Position numbers and translations under genes: made by a program
Notes under the pieces: model-generated
Databases searched by the model: none
What the model saw: only the letters and a program-made list of their open reading frames with translations
What the model was told of the DNA's origin: nothing
Origin: TMED14 sp002167805
GTDB lineage: Bacteria; Bacteroidota; Bacteroidia; Flavobacteriales; Schleiferiaceae
DNA length: 64,000 bases
NCBI GenBank assembly: GCA_965655795.1
Contig: CBFHHY010000002.1
Coordinates: forward strand, 124,001-188,000
Reading direction: 5' to 3'
Shown here: piece by piece, positions 35,676-43,429 of the stretch
How positions within the stretch are numbered: the stretch's first letter is position 1
Layout of the letters: each line of letters begins with the position of its first letter

Positions 35676-36361
35676 TGGATACTGAAAAAATTGCGGCCCT
35701 TTCATTAGACTATAATACCGACAGAGAGCAACTAATCATGCCAGAATATGGCCGACATGTTCAATCAATGATAGAATATTGTCTATCAATCTCTGAAAAA
35801 AATCATAGAACAAAAGTAGCTCACACAATTGTTGATATTATTGGTAATCTAAATCCCAAATTACGGGATAGTGAAGATTACAAACATAAGCTTTGGGACC
35901 ACCTCTTTGTGATGTCAAATTTTAATTTAGACGTCAATAGCCCATATCCAATAATGACAAAAGAAAAATTAAGCCAACGTCCGGATAATGTTGCTTATCC
36001 CAAAAAAAGCCGTACACATCGATATTATGGAAATGTTTTACAAAATATGATTCATACTGTTTCTGAGTTGCCCAAAAGCTCAGAAAGAGACATTATGGAG
36101 TTTGACATAGCAAATCAGATGAAACGAGCATATTTATCGTGGAATAAAGATTATGTTGATGACTCAGTAATATTCTCTGAATTAAAAATCTTGTCTGGTG
36201 GAAAACTAGGGTTAAACCCCTCGCTCCTAACAGTTGCAAAAGGAGTGAAATCTCAAAATGCACCGCTGAATACAAAATCAAAAAAGAAAAAAAAGCCCCA
36301 ATTCAAAAGAAAAGGAAATTACCCTTCAAGGACTAAATCAAATCATAGTGGGAAGTTTTAA
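35675..36361 (+). CDS. DUF4290 family protein
   Basis: 228-residue cytoplasmic protein of the Bacteroidota-specific DUF4290 family; no function is established. The N-terminal 190 residues hold the domain (LDYNTDREQLIMPEYGRHVQSMIEYC at the start). The tail from about 195 is strongly basic (KSKKKKKPQFKRKG) and could bind nucleic acid; this is inference. It is coupled to the helicase by an overlapping TAATG and overlaps murA by 14 bases, so the three genes form one unit. Confidence 0.88.
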   Translation: MDTEKIAALSLDYNTDREQLIMPEYGRHVQSMIEYCLSISEKNHRTKVAHTIVDIIGNLNPKLRDSEDYKHKLWDHLFVMSNFNLDVNSPYPIMTKEKLSQRPDNVAYPKKSRTHRYYGNVLQNMIHTVSELPKSSERDIMEFDIANQMKRAYLSWNKDYVDDSVIFSELKILSGGKLGLNPSLLTVAKGVKSQNAPLNTKSKKKKKPQFKRKGNYPSRTKSNHSGKF

Positions 36362-37661
36362 AATTACTGGTGGAAAGAAATTAAAAGGAGAGATAAGTCC
36401 TCAAGGTGCAAAAAATGAAGTGCTTCAAATTCTTTGTGCAGTATTACTTACCAAAGATGAAGTTAGAGTTTCCAACATTCCAGACATTTTAGATGTAAAT
36501 AAGCTAATAGAAATTTTATCCGATTTTGGGGTCATTGTTTCTAATATTTCTCCAGGAGAATATTCTTTTTGCGCAAAAAATATAGATTTAAAATTTTTAA
36601 AATCAGAGAAATATAAGAAAAAAGGTTCTTCTTTAAGAGGCTCAATAATGTTGGTAGGACCTTTACTTGCTCGTTTTGGAATGGGATTCATACCAAAGCC
36701 CGGTGGGGACAAAATCGGAAGAAGAAGGTTGGATACACATTTTTTAGGTTTAATGAAATTAGGCGCAAAATTTAAATTTGAGCAAGATTCAAATTTTTAT
36801 GGTGTGGAAGCTCCAAAAGAAGGACTGAAAGGAGCATATATACTTTTAGATGAGGCGTCTGTTACTGGAACGGCGAATATTCTTATGACTGCAGTTCTCA
36901 CCCCTGGTAAAACGACAATATACAATGCAGCTTGTGAACCATACCTTCAACAGCTTTGTCATATGCTCATAAGAATGGGAGCAAATATTAAAGGCGTCGG
37001 AAGTAATCTTTTAGAGGTTGAAGGAGTCTCTTCCCTGAAGGGAACCTCACACAAATGTCTTCCTGATATGATTGAAATAGGAAGTTGGATCGGACTCGCT
37101 GCAATGACAGAAAGTGAAATAACGATTAAAAATGCGGGTGTAAATTATTTAGGAATTATTCCTGACGTTTTCAAGAAACTTGGAATTGATTTAAAAATCA
37201 TTGGAGATGACATCTTTATACCTAGTCAAAGAAATTACACAATCGGATCTTATTTTGATGGTTCAATGGCGACGATAAGCGATGCACCCTGGCCAGGATT
37301 TACCCCAGATTTACTTAGTATAATTCTCGTGACTGCAACTCAGGCGAAAGGCTCTGTTTTAATTCATCAGAAAATGTTTGAAAGCAGGTTGTTTTTTGTT
37401 GATAAACTAATCGACATGGGAGCTCAAATTATTTTATGCGATCCACATCGAGCAACTGTAATTGGGTTAGATAAGAAATTCCCTTTAAAATCAACTACCA
37501 TGACCTCCCCAGACATTCGCGCTGGCATAGCACTATTAATTGCTGCTTTGAGTGCTGAAGGAACGAGCACAATTCATAATATCGAACAAATTGACAGAGG
37601 TTACGAAAAAATAGATCATAGACTGCAAGAGCTTGGCGCCGATATTCAAAGGGTTAGCTGA
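36348..37661 (+). CDS. murA: UDP-N-acetylglucosamine 1-carboxyvinyltransferase
   Basis: Transfers enolpyruvate from PEP to UDP-GlcNAc, the first committed step of peptidoglycan synthesis. 437 residues. N-terminal GAKNEVLQ (catalytic Lys22) and LRGSIMLVGPLLARFG are typical. In the active-site loop PGGDKIGRRRLDTH the usual catalytic cysteine (Cys115 in E. coli) is Asp121. The same swap in other MurA proteins gives an active enzyme resistant to fosfomycin. The start is GTG at 36348, inside the DUF4290 gene. The 3' end overlaps the convergent dnaJ by 8 bases. Confidence 0.96.
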   Translation: MGSFKITGGKKLKGEISPQGAKNEVLQILCAVLLTKDEVRVSNIPDILDVNKLIEILSDFGVIVSNISPGEYSFCAKNIDLKFLKSEKYKKKGSSLRGSIMLVGPLLARFGMGFIPKPGGDKIGRRRLDTHFLGLMKLGAKFKFEQDSNFYGVEAPKEGLKGAYILLDEASVTGTANILMTAVLTPGKTTIYNAACEPYLQQLCHMLIRMGANIKGVGSNLLEVEGVSSLKGTSHKCLPDMIEIGSWIGLAAMTESEITIKNAGVNYLGIIPDVFKKLGIDLKIIGDDIFIPSQRNYTIGSYFDGSMATISDAPWPGFTPDLLSIILVTATQAKGSVLIHQKMFESRLFFVDKLIDMGAQIILCDPHRATVIGLDKKFPLKSTTMTSPDIRAGIALLIAALSAEGTSTIHNIEQIDRGYEKIDHRLQELGADIQRVS

Positions 37662-38760
37662 ATAAATCTTGGACTCGCTGAAAAAATCCTTTATCCGATT
37701 TACCTGGATTGGGTTTGAAATTGTCAGATTCTCCTAGCTTATTAAGGGCAGATTTCTCTTTAGACGTTAAAGACTTTGGAGTCCAAACTGAAACATGGAC
37801 TAAAAGATCACCCATCCCGTATCCTTCAACACTTGGAAGTCCTTTACCTTTTAATCTTAAAGTCTTTCCTCCTTGTGTTCCAGAGTCAATTTTCATTCTT
37901 ACTTTACCATTTATACTGGGTATCTCGACGGTTGTTCCCAGAGCTGCGTCAGGAAATGAAATATATAACTCGTAATGAAGATGCTGACCTTCTCGGATTA
38001 ATAAATCATCAATCTCTTCTTCAATAGAGACAATCAAATCGCCAGCCGCACTTCCACCTGGACCATGGTTACCTTTACCTGCAACACGTAATTGCATTCC
38101 ATCCTGAACCCCGGGAGGTATCTTTACACTCACAATTTCTTCAACTTTCTCTAAACCATCAGCACCGACTCCAGGAGGTCTTTTATCAATCATCTTTCCA
38201 GAGCCGTTACAAGCGCTACAAGCACTTGCCGTACGCATTTGTCCTAAAATAGTATTTTGAACCCGTGATATTTGACCTGACCCATTGCAAACAGTACATG
38301 TTTTAAAAGTAATCCCTTCAGCAGGAGTCGCTCTTCTTATTTTTATTTTCTTCTCAACTCCAGCTGAAATATCCTTCAAGTTTAGCTTAACGCGAACCCT
38401 TAGATTGGCACCTCGCATGGCTCCACCTCTCGAACTTCCTGCAAATCCTCCAAATCCACTACCTCCAAAAATATCTCCAAAATGACTGAAAATATCATCC
38501 ATATTCATTCCACCTTGACCTCCTGATCCAGGACCAAAGGCTTGATGACCGAACTGATCATATTTTTGTTTTTTAGCTGAATCGGAGAGAACTTCATAAG
38601 CCTCAGCTGCTTCTTTGAACTTTTCTTCTGCCTCTTTGTCTCCCGGGTTTTTATCTGGGTGATATTTTATGGCCAACTTCCGATAAGCTTTTTTTATCTC
38701 ATCGGATGAGGATGATTTATTCACTCCTAATACGTCGTAAAAGTCTCGTTTATTTGCCAT
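37654..38760 (-). CDS. dnaJ: Chaperone protein DnaJ, reduced zinc-finger form
   Basis: Hsp40 co-chaperone that delivers substrates to DnaK. 368 residues: J domain with the HPD motif (about 5-70), a Gly/Phe-rich linker (75-120), zinc-finger region and C-terminal peptide-binding domains. Only two CxxCxGxG-type motifs are present (CTVCNGSG and CSACNGSG) where classical DnaJ has four, so a single zinc site is expected; this form is seen in related Bacteroidota. It lies 2 bases after grpE. Confidence 0.96.
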   Translation of the reverse strand: MANKRDFYDVLGVNKSSSSDEIKKAYRKLAIKYHPDKNPGDKEAEEKFKEAAEAYEVLSDSAKKQKYDQFGHQAFGPGSGGQGGMNMDDIFSHFGDIFGGSGFGGFAGSSRGGAMRGANLRVRVKLNLKDISAGVEKKIKIRRATPAEGITFKTCTVCNGSGQISRVQNTILGQMRTASACSACNGSGKMIDKRPPGVGADGLEKVEEIVSVKIPPGVQDGMQLRVAGKGNHGPGGSAAGDLIVSIEEEIDDLLIREGQHLHYELYISFPDAALGTTVEIPSINGKVRMKIDSGTQGGKTLRLKGKGLPSVEGYGMGDLLVHVSVWTPKSLTSKEKSALNKLGESDNFKPNPGKSDKGFFQRVQDLFS

Positions 38761-38762
38761 AA

Positions 38763-39305
38763 TTAATTATTGCTATCCGCCACTACTACCTTTGCAAACC
38801 GGATTATTTTGGATCCTAATCTATATCCCTTCTCAACTTCATCAACTACCATTCCTTTTTGATCATCTGATACTGCAGGAATTGTTGTTATTGCTTCCAT
38901 TGTTTCTACATCAAGTTCAGAGCCAATTGTTGATTCTAAGGGACTTAACCCTTCACTTTTTAAAACATTCTTTAATTTTGAATAGATAAGGTCAAGCCCG
39001 ACAAGCTCTTCTGAATCTTTTGGAAAACTCTTTAAGGCCCTTTCGAAATCATCTATAACTGGCAAAATTGCTTTGATTACTTTTTCACTTGCAGTAGTCA
39101 TTAGGTCTAATCTCTCACGAGCGTTTCTTTTACGAAAGTTTTCAAACTCTGCATAAAGTCTCAAATTCTGATCTTTGAGTTCATTAAATTGATCTTCTAA
39201 ACTAAGTTCTGATGAATCTTCATTGACAGAATCATTGATACTATCCTGCTCATCTACACTTTTCTCAAAATCTTTTGGATCCGATTTTTTTTTACTTTTT
39301 CCCAT
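38763..39305 (-). CDS. grpE: Nucleotide exchange factor GrpE
   Basis: Releases ADP from DnaK. 180 residues: an acidic disordered N-terminus to about residue 45, a coiled-coil helix (LKDQNLRLYAEFENFRKRNARERLDL) and the C-terminal beta domain with GYRLGSKIIRFAKVVVA. grpE and dnaJ form an operon; dnaK is not in the window. A weak -7-like box lies just before the ATG. Confidence 0.95.
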   Translation of the reverse strand: MGKSKKKSDPKDFEKSVDEQDSINDSVNEDSSELSLEDQFNELKDQNLRLYAEFENFRKRNARERLDLMTTASEKVIKAILPVIDDFERALKSFPKDSEELVGLDLIYSKLKNVLKSEGLSPLESTIGSELDVETMEAITTIPAVSDDQKGMVVDEVEKGYRLGSKIIRFAKVVVADSNN

Positions 39306-39308
39306 ATT

Positions 39309-39316
39309 TGAAAATA
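39309..39316 (-). promoter_or_regulatory. Possible -7 box of the grpE promoter
   Basis: On the minus strand TATTTTCA resembles TAnnTTTG in six of its positions and is preceded, after 17 bases, by TTTG. It ends four bases before the grpE ATG. The match is imperfect, so the call is weak. Confidence 0.3.
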
Positions 39317-39339
39317 TTGTATATCACGAAAAGCAAACA

Positions 39340-39375
39340 GCCTGCCAAAAATGATCAAATGTCATATTGACAGGC
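39340..39375 (-). terminator. Possible terminator after the TlpA-like gene
   Basis: GCCTGTCA pairs with TGGCAGGC (8 bp with one G-T pair; plus-strand arms 39368-39375 and 39340-39347) around a 20-base loop, followed on the minus strand by TGTTTGCTTTT. The stem is strong but the loop is long and the T-tract broken. It separates tlpA from grpE-dnaJ. Confidence 0.5.
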
Positions 39376-39401
39376 AGTCTATTTAACTCGAGGCGATTAA
39401 G

Positions 39402-39953
39402 TTATTTTTTAAGAGAGGAAAGTGCATTTTCTAGAGCCCCACCTCGTAATCCTTTTGCAATTATTTTTCCTTTACCATCAACAAGAAAAGTCATCGGAAC
39501 AGCATTAACTCCGTATATAGCAGCACCTTGGGCTCTCCACCCTCTTAGGTCACTAACATGATTTGACCAAACAAGGCCATCTTGAGCAATAGCTTGAATC
39601 CACCTTTGTTTTGATTGGTCCAAGCTCACTGAGTAAATTTCAAACCCTTTACCAACACTAAATTTCTCATTCTTAAATTTATTATAAGTTCTTACCACAT
39701 TTGGGTTTTCTCTTCTACATGGGCCACACCAAGAAGCCCAAAAATCAATTAGGACCACCTTTCCTTTTAAGTCACTTAATTTCATTATTTCTCCATTTGG
39801 ATTTAAGGAGGCTAATTCTGGAGCTTGATCTCCAATCTTAACATTTGAGAGTTGATTATCAAGTATTGTAGATGGTTTCACCATTATTTCTGAAGAACTA
39901 AATGCAGTAGAAATAATGAGAGTAATGGCAAATAATTTTAAAGGCAAATTCAT
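39402..39953 (-). CDS. TlpA-like secreted thioredoxin-fold protein
   Basis: 183-residue protein with an N-terminal signal peptide (about 1-21) and an AhpC/TSA-thioredoxin domain (about 38-183). The active site is WCGPC with Cys76 and Cys79, and the cis-proline is in AVPMTF. It probably reduces or isomerises disulfides in the periplasm. It is the last gene after the two large secreted proteins and PorP-like gene; a role in disulfide handling of those cysteine-containing exports is possible but only inferred from position. Confidence 0.88.
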   Translation of the reverse strand: MNLPLKLFAITLIISTAFSSSEIMVKPSTILDNQLSNVKIGDQAPELASLNPNGEIMKLSDLKGKVVLIDFWASWCGPCRRENPNVVRTYNKFKNEKFSVGKGFEIYSVSLDQSKQRWIQAIAQDGLVWSNHVSDLRGWRAQGAAIYGVNAVPMTFLVDGKGKIIAKGLRGGALENALSSLKK

Positions 39954-39973
39954 ATTTTTTGAAATCTTAATTT

Positions 39974-41893
39974 TTAAAGTCCGCGACCAATTATCGTTAT
40001 TGGTCCATAATAGCGCAACTCTTTGTCACACTGAAGCAAGAAATAATATGTAGAGGGCGGCAATGGCTTTCCATTGTTATCGACTCCTGTCCATGTATCG
40101 TCATAATTTTCTTGTTGATACACTTGCCCACCCCAACGATTTAAAACCCGTAAACTACAAGATTCACCAAAGGAAACTTCTGATAAATCAAGAACATCAT
40201 TTACTCCGTCCATATTTGCGGTTATTACATTTTGTACATTCGATAAATCTGGAACGGTCTGTCGTGGAAGCCAGAAAATCATGACCGTATCTATTCCTTG
40301 ACAGCCATATTCATCGGCAACAATAACATAGAAAGTTGTAGAGTCTTGATACTGCCATGATTGAGGATCTTTTATCTTGGAATTATTAAAATAGACCGGT
40401 TTATCAGCAAACCAACGGTATAATGAACCTTCAGAAACACTTAAGTAGGCAGTATCATAACGTGCTACCGATGTATCCACTCCAGCATTGACGTCAACTG
40501 ACCACTGAACCACTGAGATGGTATCATAAACAGTATCTGGACATGTTAAAGAGGAGACAATGAGTCGAACTGGGTATTCACCAGGGAGAGACCAAGATAC
40601 ATTTGAAACACTATCACCCTGGGCGCCAAAAGTATTCGATAAGCTACCAAAATCCCATTGGAAAGTGGCATCCGAAGGAGTACCACCCTGAGCATAAAAA
40701 AGTAAGTTTTGAGCTTCAAAACATGATTTTCCTGTGTACTTTATCTCATAGTCTGGTGCATCTAGAATCTTGAATACTTCAAACACTGTATCTGTGCAAA
40801 CTAATCCAGGATTTATTATTAGCATAACTGAATAAGTTCCCGTATCGGGATATGTATACGAAGGTGATGGAGAAGAGCTGGTATCTGCAGTTGTAGTAGT
40901 ATCCCCGAAATCCCAAAGATATGATAGAGCGCCTGATGTTTGAGCTTGAAATGTCATTGTTTTTCCATTACACAGAAGACTAGGCTTTTCTGTTTGGGTT
41001 AACATATCAGATACAACATTACTTATACAACTTGTAATATTGAACTGATAATCCCTACGAACTTTAGACAAAAGAATGCCATTTTCATACTCAGAAACAC
41101 AAATTCCCACAACAAATTGTCCTGTCGTGTTTGCAACTCCGGTTATAAAGCCTGTATTAGGGTTGATAGACAAAGCCGGCGCCCCAGGAATAGGCGTTGA
41201 GCTCGTTTGAGGGGAAATAAAGGGAATAGCGGTATATGGAGGCGGATCTGCTGAATTTGGACTTGGATTGAATGAAGAACCTCCATTTAAAATGTCACAA
41301 AATTCATAAAATAAGGAATCTCCATTTGCGTCTGCTGCTGAAGCGTCGATATTTAGAGCATCTGATTTACATAAAACGATCGGCGGAACCGTAGTAAATT
41401 GGGGTGTGCTATTGCAATTATCCATTGATGGAATTTGAATTGTATAAGTATTACCCTTCCCTGATGAAACAATATTCGCAATAGTGGCATTCCTACAACA
41501 TCGTTGGTAAGAAATTGTATAGCCTCCAACCCTGGCGGGTAGTGATATTGTATGAATATATTCTGCATATTCTGTACAAATATTAGGAGGAGTCGTCAAA
41601 CATGGGTTGCCCGTTGCCGCAGGGACTTGAACAGTAGCTCCCTTTGAAACAGAGGGATTAAACAATATATTTCCCTGATCATCGAATATGGTAAAATTTA
41701 CTGACTGATCAAAAGCAGCTCCATTTCCGTTGCAATCGCGATAAATTCTTAGTTTAATTTCATAAGAATTGCCTCCAGAACATGTGTAGGTAATCTCCCC
41801 TCCTACTAAATGGGCTCCATTCAATTTGAGTGGAGAAAAAGTTGCTGAAATTATGAATAGAGCAAATGTGGCAATTCTACCTTTAAAAAGCAT
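39974..41893 (-). CDS. Secreted PKD-domain protein with gliding-motility-type C-terminal domain
   Basis: 639 residues: signal peptide (1-26), an N-terminal domain (27-290) of the AHLVGGEITYTC type common in Bacteroidota exports, PKD-like domains near 300-375 and 385-465 (WDFGDTTTT, WDFGSLSN), then a CHU_C/type B sorting domain at about 550-639 (NRWGGQVYQ, TYYFLLQC). Type B domains direct export by the type IX secretion system. Its sorting motif reads NVITANMDGVND where NVITPNGDGxND is usual. Last 170 residues resemble those of the gene at 43430. It probably acts as a surface adhesin; the ligand is unknown. Confidence 0.88.
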   Translation of the reverse strand: MLFKGRIATFALFIISATFSPLKLNGAHLVGGEITYTCSGGNSYEIKLRIYRDCNGNGAAFDQSVNFTIFDDQGNILFNPSVSKGATVQVPAATGNPCLTTPPNICTEYAEYIHTISLPARVGGYTISYQRCCRNATIANIVSSGKGNTYTIQIPSMDNCNSTPQFTTVPPIVLCKSDALNIDASAADANGDSLFYEFCDILNGGSSFNPSPNSADPPPYTAIPFISPQTSSTPIPGAPALSINPNTGFITGVANTTGQFVVGICVSEYENGILLSKVRRDYQFNITSCISNVVSDMLTQTEKPSLLCNGKTMTFQAQTSGALSYLWDFGDTTTTADTSSSPSPSYTYPDTGTYSVMLIINPGLVCTDTVFEVFKILDAPDYEIKYTGKSCFEAQNLLFYAQGGTPSDATFQWDFGSLSNTFGAQGDSVSNVSWSLPGEYPVRLIVSSLTCPDTVYDTISVVQWSVDVNAGVDTSVARYDTAYLSVSEGSLYRWFADKPVYFNNSKIKDPQSWQYQDSTTFYVIVADEYGCQGIDTVMIFWLPRQTVPDLSNVQNVITANMDGVNDVLDLSEVSFGESCSLRVLNRWGGQVYQQENYDDTWTGVDNNGKPLPPSTYYFLLQCDKELRYYGPITIIGRGL

Positions 41894-41899
41894 CCTAGG

Positions 41900-43396
41900 T
41901 TATTTAACTACTTTGATCCAAAGCTTACCCGAATATTGACCCCTTAATCCCGAAGTCCTTGCAGCATCTGCCTCGTAATAACTTGGAAATTTAAGTAAGT
42001 AGACATAAAACATATTGTTTCTAGAGTCACGGAAAACATTTGCCTGAATGCCTCTGCTTTTTAGCTTCGAGGCCATTCGATTTGCATTTCTCGACTCACC
42101 ATAGACCCCTGCAGTTACGTAATAACCAGAAGAACCTGGTTTTACATTGTTGGCGTAATTCTCGTTACGGTATCCTGAGATTATTCCTTCGTCTTGAGAT
42201 GATGATCCGTTTGAATTCCATTCTGACTGATTTGAATTCCATTCTGACTGATTTGAATTCATATTCCCATTATTTCTCGAATCATTACGATTATCACCTG
42301 ACTGCTGGAGCTTCATACCCTCTTCTTGAATATCTTTTTTTAGAGATTCCTTTTGTTTCTCCAATTCAACTTTTTGAGCGGCGCCAAGTTCATCTTTAAA
42401 CTCTTCTAATCTCTCGTTTAACAGCTTTTCAGTCTCTTTTGTGGCCTGTCTTTGCTTATTTTTCAAACGCTTCACTTCTGCCTCAAGTCTTGAGTTTTTC
42501 TTATTATCTCCAAATTTGTAGGACAACATAAACTCATTCGACATACCTAGAGAAGATGCAAAAGCATTCGTACTAAACTCATGAGAATATCCAACCGATA
42601 AAAGTGGAGTTAGATGAACTCCAGCATTTAATGTAGCTGCATAATCACTACGATACATGGCTCCAACGTATCCATATTCTCGCATATTAAACATAAGTCC
42701 GGCATCAATTTGCGGTGTAACAAAAGCTGCTGCTCTGACAGTGACTATTGGACTCAGAACCATTCTATCTTTTTGAATCTGCAAATCATATTGGGTTGAA
42801 GCAACATAGTGGCGAATTAAATGGTATGCCACGGGTCCCGCGTAATTGTTAGAATAGGTGATTGTAGGATTTAGTATTTGCGGCACACTGAGGCCAATTC
42901 TAAAATCACTTACTCTTAAGTTTAAACCAAAATTTAAGTCTAAAGTGCCATTCTGATTTCTTGGAAATAAAAAGGGATCACCTTCGTTTTTAACTCTTAC
43001 ACTCGACATGTCAAAAGAATTATTGAGGTATCCTAACCCTAGGCCGAAACTAAGTATCGCAGTTTCGCTAAGTTGCGCGTGATAAGCGTAGTTACCATAT
43101 ATTCCCGAGCGAGATACAATATCCGTAACATCATTAAAGGCATATACCGAATAACCAATTCTTTCCTTATTAAGCGCACCATTGAATACCAAAGCAGATG
43201 TTTCTGGAGCCCCCTCCATACCTTGCCATTGCTGTCTGTGAATCGTAGTCAAAGAGCTAAATCCTTCAGAGCCAGATAAAGCAGGATTTGTAATTTGTGG
43301 AGTGAAAAAATAAGATGCATATAAAGGAAGTTGTTGCCCACTGACTCCAAATGCGCTGAAAAGCAAAATAGATATCGATAAGATTGTCTTTTTCAT
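41900..43396 (-). CDS. PorP/SprF-like outer-membrane protein fused to coiled coil and SPOR domain
   Basis: 498 residues. Signal peptide (1-20), PorP/SprF beta-barrel (about 21-305) with the family start LPLYASYFFTPQITNPALSGSEG, a charged coiled coil (about 310-370), an Asn/Ser-rich linker with a repeated NQSEWNS, and a SPOR domain (about 425-498). PorP/SprF proteins work with type IX secretion and bind partners at the cell surface; SPOR domains bind peptidoglycan stripped of stem peptides. The gene sits between two T9SS-type exports, 6 and 33 bases away, implying they work together. Confidence 0.9.
   Translation of the reverse strand: MKKTILSISILLFSAFGVSGQQLPLYASYFFTPQITNPALSGSEGFSSLTTIHRQQWQGMEGAPETSALVFNGALNKERIGYSVYAFNDVTDIVSRSGIYGNYAYHAQLSETAILSFGLGLGYLNNSFDMSSVRVKNEGDPFLFPRNQNGTLDLNFGLNLRVSDFRIGLSVPQILNPTITYSNNYAGPVAYHLIRHYVASTQYDLQIQKDRMVLSPIVTVRAAAFVTPQIDAGLMFNMREYGYVGAMYRSDYAATLNAGVHLTPLLSVGYSHEFSTNAFASSLGMSNEFMLSYKFGDNKKNSRLEAEVKRLKNKQRQATKETEKLLNERLEEFKDELGAAQKVELEKQKESLKKDIQEEGMKLQQSGDNRNDSRNNGNMNSNQSEWNSNQSEWNSNGSSSQDEGIISGYRNENYANNVKPGSSGYYVTAGVYGESRNANRMASKLKSRGIQANVFRDSRNNMFYVYLLKFPSYYEADAARTSGLRGQYSGKLWIKVVK
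42210..42260 (-). repeat. 21-bp tandem repeat in the PorP-SPOR linker
   Basis: Two identical 21-base copies (42210-42230 and 42231-42251, beginning TTTGAATTCC on the plus strand) and nine bases of a third. They encode the repeated QSEWNSN segments of the linker. Confidence 0.9.
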
Positions 43397-43429
43397 AATT
43401 GATCGAGCTTTTTAAGTTCTGAATAAAAG

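Noticed and set aside
38161..38340. DnaJ zinc region as a broken gene
   Set aside because: The frame is intact and the two-motif zinc finger is known in related bacteria, so it is a lineage form and not damage.
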